Below, piece by piece: positions 33,500 through 41,602 of a DNA stretch of 64,000 bases. Under the pieces are notes generated by a model that searched no databases, had not been told where the DNA came from, and was given only the letters and a program-made list of their open reading frames with translations. Origin of the DNA: Microbispora sp. NBC_01189 (GTDB lineage: Bacteria; Actinomycetota; Actinomycetes; Streptosporangiales; Streptosporangiaceae); NCBI RefSeq assembly GCF_036010665.1, contig NZ_CP108581.1, positions 1,580,001-1,644,000 of the forward strand, in the 5' to 3' direction. The position numbers and the translations under genes were made by a program. How positions within the stretch are numbered: the stretch's first letter is position 1; each line of letters begins with the position of its first letter.

Positions 33500-34327
33500 A
33501 TGCCCCAATGGACGATCGACTCCCCTGGGCAGCTCACGTTCGGCAAGGTGACAGCTCTGAACGTGCGGATCGTGGCCGGCCGGCTGGCCGTGCTGGCCAG
33601 TGACGGCCCGCCCAGCCTGGAGGTGACGGAGGTGGAGGGGGCGCCGCTGCTGGTGACCCACGACGAGGCCGACGGCCGCCTGACGGTCACGTACAAGGAC
33701 CTGACGTGGGACGGGGTCCTCGGGTGGTTACGCCCGGGCTCGCGCCGCACGACCCTGACGCTCACCGTGCCGAGCACCTGTCCCGTGCAGGCCGGGGTCG
33801 TCTCGGCCGCCGCCGTGGTCACCGGCATGGAGGGGACCACCGGGGTGAAGAGCGTCTCCGGGGAGATCGTCCTCGACGGTGTCAGCGGCGAGGTGCAGGC
33901 CGAGACGGTCTCGGGTTCGGTGGAGAGCCGGGGCATGGCCGGCGACCTGTCGTTCGGCAGCGTCTCCGGTGAGCTGACCGTCGCCGGGGGCAGGCCGCGG
34001 CGGCTGCGCGCGAACACGGTGTCCGGCCGGATCACCGCCGACCTGGAGCTCGCGCCCAACGGTCACGTCACGATGCACAGCGTGTCCGGCCCCGTTGTCG
34101 TACGGCTCCCGCGCACCGTCGACGCCGACGTGACCGTCCGCTCGACCTCCGGGAGGGTCGAGTCGGCGTTCCCCGGGCTGGAGTCCACCGCCGTGCCCGG
34201 CGTCCGCACGCTCGGCGGCCGGCTGGGCGGCGGCATGGCCTCGCTCTCCGCGACCACGATGTCGGGCGACGTCACCCTGCTGAGCGGTCCCCCCACCGGC
34301 GGGCGGGAAGAGGAGGAGACAGCATGA
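33500..34327 (+). CDS. DUF4097-family beta-strand-repeat protein
   Basis: A 275-residue protein made of regularly repeated short strands (V-S-G-E-I, V-S-G-E-V, V-S-G-S-V, V-S-G-E-L, V-S-G-R-I), the adhesin-like DUF4097 beta-helix. No signal peptide is present, so it probably stays inside. These proteins commonly accompany PadR regulators. ATG 33500 is preceded by GAAGGG; a TTG two codons earlier is possible. Its stop overlaps the ATG of a mini-ORF cassette that leads into padR. Confidence 0.85.
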   Translation: MPQWTIDSPGQLTFGKVTALNVRIVAGRLAVLASDGPPSLEVTEVEGAPLLVTHDEADGRLTVTYKDLTWDGVLGWLRPGSRRTTLTLTVPSTCPVQAGVVSAAAVVTGMEGTTGVKSVSGEIVLDGVSGEVQAETVSGSVESRGMAGDLSFGSVSGELTVAGGRPRRLRANTVSGRITADLELAPNGHVTMHSVSGPVVVRLPRTVDADVTVRSTSGRVESAFPGLESTAVPGVRTLGGRLGGGMASLSATTMSGDVTLLSGPPTGGREEEETA

Positions 34328-34395
34328 GCGAGCGAATCAATAGGCACAGTGTCTGGCGAATGCCGCTCCGAGCCGAAGGCGAGGAGGTGGCATGA
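34324..34395 (+). CDS. Mini-ORF 1 of the coupling cassette (23 residues)
   Basis: ATG 34324 overlaps the DUF4097 stop (ATGA). The frame starts M-S-E-R-I-N-R-H-S-V-W and ends G-E-E-V-A, with its own TGA overlapping the next ATG. The last codons are GAG GAG GTG GCA, which also form the Shine-Dalgarno sequence for the following start. It may encode no functional peptide and act only to pass ribosomes along. Confidence 0.5.
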   Translation: MSERINRHSVWRMPLRAEGEEVA

Positions 34396-34468
34396 GCGAG
34401 CGAAGCGAGCGAATCAATAGGCACAGTGTCTGGCGAATGCCGCTCCGAGCCGAAGGCGAGGAGGTGGC
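34324..34468 (+). repeat. Direct duplication of a 68-77-bp cassette
   Basis: Copy 1 (34324-34391) and copy 2 (34392-34468) are identical apart from the insertion of AGCGAGCGA in copy 2. Each copy carries a start codon, a short frame and a GAGGAGG ribosome site at its end. Confidence 0.95.
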
Positions 34469-34472
34469 ATGA
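34392..34472 (+). CDS. Mini-ORF 2 of the coupling cassette (26 residues)
   Basis: A duplicate of mini-ORF 1 with nine extra bases (one extra S-E-R) after codon 4 and otherwise the same 68-base sequence. It ends in an ATGA overlap with padR at 34469 and again supplies GAGGAGGTGGC as the ribosome site. Confidence 0.5.
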   Translation: MSERSERINRHSVWRMPLRAEGEEVA

Positions 34473-35260
34473 GTCCCGTTTTCGGGCATGGGCGGCTGCG
34501 GCTGTACCTGCTGAAGCTGCTGGAGGAAAGCCCGCGGCACGGATACGAGGTCATCCGGCTGCTGCAGGACCGGTTCCTCGGCGTCTACTCCCCCTCCCCC
34601 GGAACGATCTATCCCCGGCTCGCCCGCCTGGAGGACGAGGGCCTGGTCACCCATGAGGTCGTGGACGGCAAGAAGGTCTTCACGCTGACCGACAAGGGCC
34701 GGGCCGAGCTGACCGACCGGATGGACGAGCTGGCCGAGCTGGAGCAGGAGATCACCGCCTCGGTCCAGGACATCGCCCGGGAGGTGAAGGAGGACGTGCG
34801 GCAGACGGTGCGGTCCCTGCGCGACGAGCTCACCCAGATGGCCCGGGACATCGGCGACGACGGCCGGGACCTGAACCGGAACCAGAAGGAGGAGTGGCAG
34901 CGGCACCGCGACCAGGCCAGGGAGGAGTGGCGCAGGCAGAAGGAGGAGTGGCGCCGTCACAAGCAGGACTGGCAGGAGGAGCGCGACCGCTGGCAGCAGG
35001 AGTGGCGCCGCATCTGGGAGGAGTCCTGGGGGTTCGGCGGGAGCCGACGCGACGGCGCCCCGCGCACCGGTCCCGACCCCGCTCTCAGCCGGATGCTGGC
35101 CGACTTCGTGACCGACCTCCACCGCTCTCTCGCCGAGTCTTCCGGGGAGTCTTCCGGGGAGTCTTCCGGGGCGGGCGCGCGGAGTGAGGAGGCGCTGGCG
35201 GAGTGCCGGGCCGCTCTCGACGAGGCCGCGGAACGGATCCGCCGCGCCATGCGCTCCTGA
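34469..35260 (+). CDS. PadR-family transcriptional regulator with long coiled coil
   Basis: A 263-residue regulator. Residues 1-90 are the PadR winged helix (L-Y-L-L-K-L-L-E-E, R-H-G-Y-E-V-I, Y-S-P-S-P-G-T-I-Y-P-R-L). It continues as a charged helix with repeated E-E-W-R-R/K units (about 125-185), probably a coiled coil, much longer than the usual PadR C-terminal helix. Near the end is a triple E-S-S-G repeat from a 12-bp tandem repeat. It is the last gene of the unit and probably binds the operator pair at 33421-33461. Confidence 0.88.
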   Translation: MSPVFGHGRLRLYLLKLLEESPRHGYEVIRLLQDRFLGVYSPSPGTIYPRLARLEDEGLVTHEVVDGKKVFTLTDKGRAELTDRMDELAELEQEITASVQDIAREVKEDVRQTVRSLRDELTQMARDIGDDGRDLNRNQKEEWQRHRDQAREEWRRQKEEWRRHKQDWQEERDRWQQEWRRIWEESWGFGGSRRDGAPRTGPDPALSRMLADFVTDLHRSLAESSGESSGESSGAGARSEEALAECRAALDEAAERIRRAMRS

Positions 35261-35262
35261 CG

Positions 35263-36225
35263 TCAGAGGGTGAAGACCACCTTGCCGAAGACGTCGCCCC
35301 GGTGGACGGCCGCGAAGCCCTCCGCCGCCTCGGTGAGCGGCAGCACCCGGTCGATCACCGGCCGTACGCCCGTCTGCTCCAGGAAGACCGCGAGCCGCGC
35401 GAGCTGCTCGCGCGTCCCCATGGTCGACCCGATGATCGACTTCTGTAGGAAATAGACCTGCACGAGTTGCGTCGGGGCGACCATGCCGCTCGTCGCGCCG
35501 CAGGTGACGATGCGGCCACCGGGGCGCAGGGAGCTGAGCGAGTGCTTCCAGGTGGCCTCGCCGACCGTCTCCATGACGGCGTCCACCCGCTCGGGCAGGC
35601 GGGCGTTCGTCTCGAAGACCCGGTCGGCGCCGAGGCCGAGTGCCCGCTCCCGCTTGTGCTCCGACCGGCTCGTCGCCCAGACGCGGTATCCGGCGGCCCG
35701 GCCGAGCGCGATCAGCGCGGTCGCCACGCCGCCGCCGGCGCCCTGGACGAGGATGGTCGAGCCCGGCTCCAGTCCGGCCTTGTCGAACAGCATGCGGTAG
35801 GCCGTCAGCCAGGCCGTGGGCAGGCAGGCGGCCTCCTCGAAGGAGAGCGCGGCGGGCTTTCGCACCAGGTTGCGCCGGGGCACCACGACCTTCTCGGCGA
35901 ACGTGCCGTCGTACTTCTCCGACAGCAGCGAGCGGGCCGGGTCGAGGGTCTCGTCGCCGTCCACCGGCGTGCCGATCACGGCGTGGACGACGACCTCCTC
36001 ACCGTCCTCGTCCACTCCCGCGGCGTCGCAGCCGAGGACGACCGGCAACCGGTCCTGGCTGATCCCCACGCCCTTGAGGGTCCACAGGTCGTGGTGGTTG
36101 AGCGAGGCGGCCCGGACCGTCACGGTGGCCCAGCCCTCCGGTACGGCGGGCTCGGGACGCTCACCCAGCGTCAGGCCCTTCAGCGGGTCATCCGGATCGA
36201 TCTGCGTGGCGGTGACGGCGAACAT
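35263..36225 (-). CDS. Zinc-type/quinone oxidoreductase (MDR family)
   Basis: A 320-residue medium-chain dehydrogenase lacking the zinc-lobe cysteines, with the NADPH loop G-A-G-G-G-V-A-T-A and the T-S-R-S-E-H-K cofactor-selecting strand. It resembles quinone oxidoreductases and crotonyl reductases of the family. It converges on padR with two bases between stops. ATG at 36225. Substrate unknown. Confidence 0.85.
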   Translation of the reverse strand: MFAVTATQIDPDDPLKGLTLGERPEPAVPEGWATVTVRAASLNHHDLWTLKGVGISQDRLPVVLGCDAAGVDEDGEEVVVHAVIGTPVDGDETLDPARSLLSEKYDGTFAEKVVVPRRNLVRKPAALSFEEAACLPTAWLTAYRMLFDKAGLEPGSTILVQGAGGGVATALIALGRAAGYRVWATSRSEHKRERALGLGADRVFETNARLPERVDAVMETVGEATWKHSLSSLRPGGRIVTCGATSGMVAPTQLVQVYFLQKSIIGSTMGTREQLARLAVFLEQTGVRPVIDRVLPLTEAAEGFAAVHRGDVFGKVVFTL

Positions 36226-36536
36226 GCCAGCACACTACCGCGCACTCCGGGTCTGTTGATAAACAGGGACATTACCGGGACCAGAGCGCCGGAAATCAAT
36301 CGAGACCCGTCAAGAATGGCGGTGAACCCCTCGTCCGGTAAGACGTCATACCCCACCACACCCCTGCTGAACTGGGCAGATACGAGCCATAACCAGCCGC
36401 TATCGATAACGGATAGGGCAATCTGCTGATTGTTCTGGTTATAAGCACCACAGCCGGTGAGATCCGGTCGTTAATCTTCGGAGCGTTTTCCTGCTGAATG
36501 GGACGCACCCTCATCCGTCCCAGGGAAAGGAGCTTC
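36226..36536 (+). promoter_or_regulatory. Promoter/leader of protease array member 1
   Basis: A 311-bp spacer. At 36393-36418 lies CTATCGATAACGGATAG, an imperfect palindrome. Near the gene the RNA hairpin TGGGACG (36499-36505) / CGTCCCA (36516-36522), a perfect 7-bp stem, precedes the AAAGGAG ribosome site. The same hairpin recurs before most of the later protease genes. No CRP-type site is seen here. Confidence 0.5.
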
Positions 36537-37697
36537 ATGATCCCCCGAGCACGACGCCTGACCATCCCCTTCACCGGTGCGCTCGTCGCGGCCGGCGTGG
36601 TCGGCATGGTCGGCATGGTCGGCATGGTCGGCGTCACCCAACCGGCGGCCTCGGCGCAGGCCGGTCCCGGCGACGTGACCGTCAAGGCGGCGCCCCAGAC
36701 GCCCGCCCAGGCGGTCTCCTTCTGGACGCCGCAGCGGATGCGGGCGGCCAAGGACTACAGCGAGGAACTCGGCAACTCCGTCAAGGGCTTCGGCAAGGTC
36801 AGCACGACCACCCCCGACGGCAAGCCGGGCACGGTCCCGCCGATCGGCGCGGAGAAGACCAAGGCGGGGGTGTCCCGGCAGGTCAACCTGCCGAACACGG
36901 TCGGCCGGGTGTTCTTCACGCTGCCCGGCCAGAATCCGCTCGACCCCCGGAGCTGGAAGTACTGCTCCGGCACGTCCGTGCAGAGCAGGTTCCGCAACGT
37001 GGTCGCCACCTCGGCACACTGCGTCTACGACCCGGTGTCGAACCAGTTCTACGACAACTGGATCTTCATCCCCTCCTACTGGGACGGCGACCAGGCGTGG
37101 GAGGGCAAGGCGCCGTACGGCATCTATCCCGCCAAGTGGTTCCAGGCGCACGACGACTTCGTGGTCAGGGAGGACTACGACTACGACTACGCGTTCGTGA
37201 ACGTGTCGTCGGGCTTCCGGCTCACTCCGAAGACGGTCGGCTCCGCCACGCAGTACACGACGGCCACGCAGTACACGACCACCCCGGCTGGCCGCCTGGG
37301 CGACAACGTGGGCGGCCAGGGCTTCACCTGGAACCGCAGCACGAAGGTCAAGGTGTTCTCGTTCGGCTACCCGGCGGGCCCGCACCCGGACGGCGACCGG
37401 CCGTTCACCGGGCGGACGATGAAGTGGTGCTACGGCCAGACGACTCCCATGCCGGCCGCGCCGAAGTACAACCTTCAGGAGCACATCGGGTTCAGGTGCG
37501 GCATGACCGCCGGCGCGAGCGGCGGCCCGTGGCTGCTCGACTACAAGAGCAGGACCCGCAAGGGCTACCTCAACGGCATCAACAGCATCGCCTGGGACAG
37601 CGACGGCAACGACCGGTACGACCGGATCTCCTCGCCGTACTTCAACAGCGAGACCTACGACGTCTACGCGGCGGCCGCCAACCGGTGGACGCAGTGA
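36537..37697 (+). CDS. Secreted trypsin-like serine peptidase, array member 1
   Basis: A 386-residue preproprotein. The signal peptide contains a repeated V-G-M unit, made by tandem 9-bp repeats, and probably ends at A-S-A. A propeptide follows, then the S1-type catalytic domain: His in V-A-T-S-A-H-C, Asp in D-Y-A-F-V, and nucleophile Ser328 in A-G-A-S-G-G-P-W. The cysteine pair that brackets the active site (K-W-C-Y-G and F-R-C-G-M) is present. It looks like an active extracellular protease. Inside the variable loop, GCCACGCAGTACACGAC is duplicated in tandem (37245-37280). ATG 36537 follows AAAGGAG; an in-frame GTG at 36498 lacks support. Confidence 0.9.
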   Translation: MIPRARRLTIPFTGALVAAGVVGMVGMVGMVGVTQPAASAQAGPGDVTVKAAPQTPAQAVSFWTPQRMRAAKDYSEELGNSVKGFGKVSTTTPDGKPGTVPPIGAEKTKAGVSRQVNLPNTVGRVFFTLPGQNPLDPRSWKYCSGTSVQSRFRNVVATSAHCVYDPVSNQFYDNWIFIPSYWDGDQAWEGKAPYGIYPAKWFQAHDDFVVREDYDYDYAFVNVSSGFRLTPKTVGSATQYTTATQYTTTPAGRLGDNVGGQGFTWNRSTKVKVFSFGYPAGPHPDGDRPFTGRTMKWCYGQTTPMPAAPKYNLQEHIGFRCGMTAGASGGPWLLDYKSRTRKGYLNGINSIAWDSDGNDRYDRISSPYFNSETYDVYAAAANRWTQ

Positions 37698-37755
37698 CGC
37701 GGGCGGCCTGACCGCACGGCCATTCGGTCAAGCGCGCACACGTCCAGGTGGACGA

Positions 37756-37781
37756 GGGCCCGGCGGGCGACCGCCGGGCCC
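37756..37781 (+). terminator. Terminator after array member 1
   Basis: An 11-bp perfect stem (GGGCCCGGCGG / CCGCCGGGCCC) with a GCGA loop, 58 bp after the stop. Confidence 0.8.
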
Positions 37782-37870
37782 TTCGCATGTCCCCGTGCCC
37801 GCGCCCGGGGCGGCTTACGTCCCGCCTACGCCGGATGCGATGAAATTCCGGAAGTGTGAGATGCCGAGAG

Positions 37871-38332
37871 TCAGAAGCCAAACAACGCGCCGGTGGCCGA
37901 CCGCATCTCGCATTCATTGCCGAAGGTGTGCCGGAGCTGGAAGTACTTCCCGTCCCAGATACCGCTGGCGGTGGCCGTCGCAGGTGCGTAGAGCATCGTG
38001 CAGGGCTCGGTGCCGGGCCGCTCCAGGTCCGCCGGATCAAGGACCGCTCTGCTCAGCCGGGCGCACGCCTCGGCCGGGCGGGGATGCGAACCCCCTACCG
38101 GGGAGCAGTTCAGGAAGGCCGAGCGCGCCGGCGGATCCGTCGGCGCGCCGTTCGCCACCGTCAGGATCGCCACGCGTACGCGGGCGGCCGGGGGCGGGGG
38201 AGCCGGAAGCGCGATCTCGGGCGACGGCGGCGCGGGCAGGACTCCCGCCCGCCCGTGGCCGGACGCCGACGCGTGGCCGGACGGGCCGGCGGCCAGGGCC
38301 GCACCGGCGAGCAGGACAAGCAGCGTTCTCAT
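37871..38332 (-). CDS. SSI-family (subtilisin inhibitor-like) secreted protease inhibitor
   Basis: A 153-residue secreted protein. A signal peptide (L-L-V-L-L-A-G-A-A-L-A-A) and a proline-rich linker lead into the SSI fold: C-S-P-V-G-G-S-H-P-R-P-A-E-A-C, then the reactive loop C111-T-M-L-Y, then G-I-W-D-G-K, F-G-N-E-C and a final G-A-L-F-G-F. By alignment with Streptomyces SSI, the P1 residue is Met113 and P1' is Leu114. All four cysteines of the fold are present. SSI proteins tightly inhibit extracellular subtilisin-type and some trypsin-type serine proteases. It is on the opposite strand between members 1 and 2 of the protease array. Confidence 0.88.
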   Translation of the reverse strand: MRTLLVLLAGAALAAGPSGHASASGHGRAGVLPAPPSPEIALPAPPPPAARVRVAILTVANGAPTDPPARSAFLNCSPVGGSHPRPAEACARLSRAVLDPADLERPGTEPCTMLYAPATATASGIWDGKYFQLRHTFGNECEMRSATGALFGF

Positions 38333-38541
38333 TCGATCCCCCCGTTTCCGCTGGTGTCAGCGTTCCGGTGGGGATGCCTCCGAGCAAGCGCACACTCCGC
38401 GCCACAAGGAAATCCGACGTACCACAGACCGCTTCGGTTCCGCTGGTTTCATAACGAGCTGGGCAAGAAGCTGTGCCTGAACCGTGTGGATCTGGAAAAA
38501 TCACCCCTTACTATCCATATCTCCCATCTGAGAGGCCCACG

Positions 38542-39729
38542 GTGACCAGGAAGCTCGCACTCGCCGGTGGCGCAGCCGCCGCCGCGGGCCTGGCCGCCGT
38601 GCTCTGGAGCCAGGGACCGGCCACACCCGCGACGGCCTCGCTCCACATCGCCGCGGCCCCGGTCTCCGTCGTGAGCGGCCTCGACAGGAGTGCGGCCGGC
38701 ACGGGTGTGGTCAGCAGAAGCGGAGTCAGCAGAGGCGGCGTCAGCAGAGACGAAGTCAGCAGCTTCGCCCTCGCGCCGACCCAGACGGACAAGGAGCGGG
38801 TGGCGGCGTACTGGAGCCCCGAGCGGCTCAAGCAGGCGAGCAGCTACGTGCCGAGCACGAAGCCGTCGCCGCCGGCGAAGAGCGCCCCCTCGGCGCAGGA
38901 GGTGGTCCCCGGCGAGGCGAGCCGGGGCGCGACTCCGCCCCGGCGGGCGTCCGCCTCCGTCCCCGGCGACGCCCCGCCGATGGTGGGCAAGGTCTTCTTC
39001 AAGGTGGGCGACAAGCAGTACTGGTGCTCCGCCTCGGCGGTCCACTCGGTCCACCGCAACCTCGTCGCCACCGCCGGGCACTGCGCGTACGCGCTGGCGC
39101 AGGACACGCCGGTGGAGAACTGGATCTTCATCCCGTCCTACCACGACGGCGTGGCCCCCAAGGGGATCTTCGTCGGCCACACGCTCTACATGCACGAGGA
39201 CTTCGCGGGCCAGGGCGACTTCGACCGCGACTACGCCTTCGTGACCGTGCACCGGGGCTTCACCTGGCAGGCGTACACGGAGCAGGGCAGGTTCAAGTAC
39301 CGGGCCGTGGACGTGGGGCGCCTGGAGGACAAGGCCGGCGCCTTCCTGTTCACCTCGGCCAAGCCGCTCGCCCGGCGCGTCAGCGCCTTCGGCTACCCCG
39401 CGGGGGCTCATCCCGACGGCACCCGCCCGTACGACGGCCAGACGGTGCGGACCTGCTCCGGCACGACGGAGAAGAAGACCGTCAGCGCGCCGACCTGGCA
39501 GCTGGAGCACGGGGTGCGCCTGCCCGGCTGCGCCTTCACCGCCGGCGCGAGCGGCGGCCCGTGGGTCGTCGGCTACGACGACGTCAAGCGGACCGGCTAC
39601 CTGACCGGGGTCACCAGCCTGACCTGGAACCTCAGTGGTGGCGGGCGTCTCGACGCCGTCTCCACGCCGTACTTCAACACGCTCACCCGGCGGGTGTACG
39701 CGCAGGCGGGCCGGCAGGGCACCGGCTGA
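38542..39729 (+). CDS. Secreted trypsin-like serine peptidase, array member 2
   Basis: A 395-residue preproprotein with GTG start at 38542 after GAGAGG. The signal peptide is Ala-rich. The propeptide is longer than in the other members and contains a V-S-R repeat (S-G-V-S-R-G-G-V-S-R). Catalytic residues are present: His in A-T-A-G-H-C, Asp in D-R-D-Y-A-F, Ser337 in A-G-A-S-G-G-P-W. Both active-site cysteines are kept (R-T-C-S-G and P-G-C-A-F). It lacks the K-N-V-N-L-P junction shared by most members, and its leader has no hairpin or CRP site. It is the most divergent of the likely active enzymes. Confidence 0.9.
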   Translation: MTRKLALAGGAAAAAGLAAVLWSQGPATPATASLHIAAAPVSVVSGLDRSAAGTGVVSRSGVSRGGVSRDEVSSFALAPTQTDKERVAAYWSPERLKQASSYVPSTKPSPPAKSAPSAQEVVPGEASRGATPPRRASASVPGDAPPMVGKVFFKVGDKQYWCSASAVHSVHRNLVATAGHCAYALAQDTPVENWIFIPSYHDGVAPKGIFVGHTLYMHEDFAGQGDFDRDYAFVTVHRGFTWQAYTEQGRFKYRAVDVGRLEDKAGAFLFTSAKPLARRVSAFGYPAGAHPDGTRPYDGQTVRTCSGTTEKKTVSAPTWQLEHGVRLPGCAFTAGASGGPWVVGYDDVKRTGYLTGVTSLTWNLSGGGRLDAVSTPYFNTLTRRVYAQAGRQGTG

Positions 39730-39748
39730 GCCCGCCTCATGTTTTAGC

Positions 39749-39764
39749 TGTGATTTAGCTCACA
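39749..39764. promoter_or_regulatory. CRP-type site upstream of array member 3
   Basis: TGTGATTTAGCTCACA is a full TGTGA-N6-TCACA palindrome, 248 bp before the start of member 3. It matches the cAMP-receptor-protein consensus of actinobacteria and E. coli. Confidence 0.75.
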
Positions 39765-39939
39765 CAACGACCGCCCTGGGCGTTGCGCTGCGTGCCGATC
39801 TTTACACGGACCGCTCTCGATCAGACCTGCGCCGATGCCGAGTCGTGATCCTCATCCTGACAAGACCTGTCGGAGACAACCGTCAAGTAACGGACGGAGT
39901 CACCTGGAAAGCACGCAAAACATGGGCGAAAAGCGCAGG

Positions 39940-39990
39940 TACTGTCTTTACTAGCCCTTTACACACGGGTGGGACGCATGAGGCGTACCA
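39940..39990 (+). promoter_or_regulatory. Promoter and hairpin leader of array member 3
   Basis: TACTGT (39940-39945) is the -10 candidate, 67 bp before the ATG. The leader hairpin TGGGACGC-ATGAG-GCGTACCA (39970-39990) has one mismatch. The spacer 39730-40011 otherwise shows no gene. Confidence 0.5.
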
Positions 39991-40011
39991 CACGACAGCA
40001 CCTGGAGATCC

Positions 40012-41196
40012 ATGAACACCCGAGTCAGGCGCCTGATCCTCCCCATCGGAGGCATCGCCGCCGCCGGCCTCGTCGGGGCCACCCTGGCAGTGCCGGCTCA
40101 GGCCGCCCGCGACACGGCCTCGGACACCCTGGCCGCGAGCGGAGTCGCCGCGAAGAACATCGTCGCCTTCTGGCTCAGCGAGAAGGCCGCCAACCTGGTC
40201 AACGCCACCCCGTACGACCACGAGACCCTGGTCTCCGCGAAGCACATCTCCAAGGGCGGGCCGTCCGCGGACAGCAAGCCGGGCACCGTCGCCCCCACCG
40301 GCGGCGGCACCAAGGCCAGCGGCGCGTCCAAGAACGTGAACCTGCCGCGTACGACCGGCAAGGTCTTCTTCGTCGGCGCCGACCACCGGCCGCACTGGTG
40401 CACCGCCACCTCGCTGCAGTCGAAGTACCACAACGTGGTCGCCACCGCCGGCCACTGCGTGTACGACACCGAGTCGAACAAGGCCACCATGAAGTACTGG
40501 GTCTTCGTGCCCGGTTACTACCAGGGCAAGGCTCCGTGGGGCATCTACGTCGGCAAGACGGCCTACACCCACTATGACTTCGACGTCTACGAGGACGGCG
40601 ACCGCGACTACGCGTTCGTGACCGTCTACAACGGCATCAAGGCCGGCCGCGGCGGCGACCTGCGCAACGTCGCCGAGTGGAACTGGAAGCAGGTCGACAA
40701 GAAGGAGTACGACAAGTACGACGGCTTCATCCGCAAGGCCAAGGGCGGCAAGTACTACGTGGTCAAGTTCACCGACGCCGGTCGCCTCGGCGACAACGTC
40801 GGCGGCCAGGGCTTCGCCTACAACCAGAAGGTCGGCAAGTACGTCTACGTGTTCGGCTACCCGAGCGGCTCGCACCCGGACGGCAACCACGCCTTCACCG
40901 GCAACACCCTCAAGTGGTCGTACGGCAAGACCTTCGCCGCCAAGGCCCCGGCCGTGAAGGCCGAGGAGCTGGTGGGCGTGAAGTCCTCCTTCACCGGTGA
41001 GGGCTCCTCGGGTTCGGCGTGGCTGCTCACCTACTCGAGCAGCCGCCGCCTGGGCTACCTGAACGGCGTCACCAGCGGTGTCTCCGACACCGACGGCAAC
41101 GACCGGATCGACACCAGCGTCTCCCCGTACTTCGACGGCGAGACCTACGGCGTCTACAAGGCCGCCGCCAACGTCTGGTCCGGCTCCATCGCCTGA
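40012..41196 (+). CDS. Secreted trypsin-fold peptidase, array member 3 (Ser kept, disulfide lost)
   Basis: A 394-residue preproprotein. The signal peptide ends near V-P-A-Q-A-A; the propeptide contains F-W-L-S-E-K-A-A-N-L. The mature domain begins around K-N-V-N-L-P. His is in A-T-A-G-H-C-V-Y-D and Asp in D-R-D-Y-A-F. The serine motif is E-G-S-S333-G-S-A-W: the nucleophile remains but the following G-G-P is G-S-A. Both active-site cysteines are replaced by Ser (K-W-S-Y-G and V-K-S-S-F). It is thus intermediate between the active members and the Leu-substituted ones. The variable loop is 48 codons (40636-40779). Whether it is active is uncertain. Confidence 0.88.
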   Translation: MNTRVRRLILPIGGIAAAGLVGATLAVPAQAARDTASDTLAASGVAAKNIVAFWLSEKAANLVNATPYDHETLVSAKHISKGGPSADSKPGTVAPTGGGTKASGASKNVNLPRTTGKVFFVGADHRPHWCTATSLQSKYHNVVATAGHCVYDTESNKATMKYWVFVPGYYQGKAPWGIYVGKTAYTHYDFDVYEDGDRDYAFVTVYNGIKAGRGGDLRNVAEWNWKQVDKKEYDKYDGFIRKAKGGKYYVVKFTDAGRLGDNVGGQGFAYNQKVGKYVYVFGYPSGSHPDGNHAFTGNTLKWSYGKTFAAKAPAVKAEELVGVKSSFTGEGSSGSAWLLTYSSSRRLGYLNGVTSGVSDTDGNDRIDTSVSPYFDGETYGVYKAAANVWSGSIA

Positions 41197-41234
41197 TCCG
41201 CCTGATCGCCGCCCGCGGCGACACCCCCCCCCAC

Positions 41235-41266
41235 GGAAGGCCCGGCTGTCCTCAGCCGGGCCTTCC
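41235..41266 (+). terminator. Terminator after array member 3
   Basis: A perfect 14-bp stem (GGAAGGCCCGGCTG / CAGCCGGGCCTTCC) with a TCCT loop. Confidence 0.9.
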
Positions 41267-41384
41267 GGCGTACCGACGGAAATTCTGTGCGGAAGGTGTA
41301 AACCCACCGATGGGGAAAGGCGACGCCGCCCGATGCGAAGAACCAGGTCAAACCGCGCGGGTGCGATCCGTTCCATGAATCGGG

Positions 41385-41400
41385 TGTGATTCGCGTCACA
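41385..41400. promoter_or_regulatory. CRP-type site upstream of array member 4
   Basis: TGTGATTCGCGTCACA, with the palindrome extended by one base each side (G...C), 274 bp before the start of member 4. The identical 16-mer occurs before member 5. Confidence 0.8.
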
Positions 41401-41602
41401 CCAGAATGCGGCCGCCGTCGTCACCTCCTTCCACAGGATTCGGTCAGAGAACTCCCAGGAAACTCCCAGACTGCGGAAACGATCGAGGGGGGCGGGTTGA
41501 CAGAAGGGTTTGCGAGCAGTCGGTCAGGTCACGCGAAGATCTCGGCGCCCGGCGGGGTCCGCACCCCCGCTTGTTCGCCTGTTTCGGTCCAAATCGGGGC
41601 TG

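Noticed and set aside
36393-36418. CTATCGATAACGGATAG before protease member 1 as a shared array operator
   Set aside because: Imperfect palindrome and not found before any other array member.
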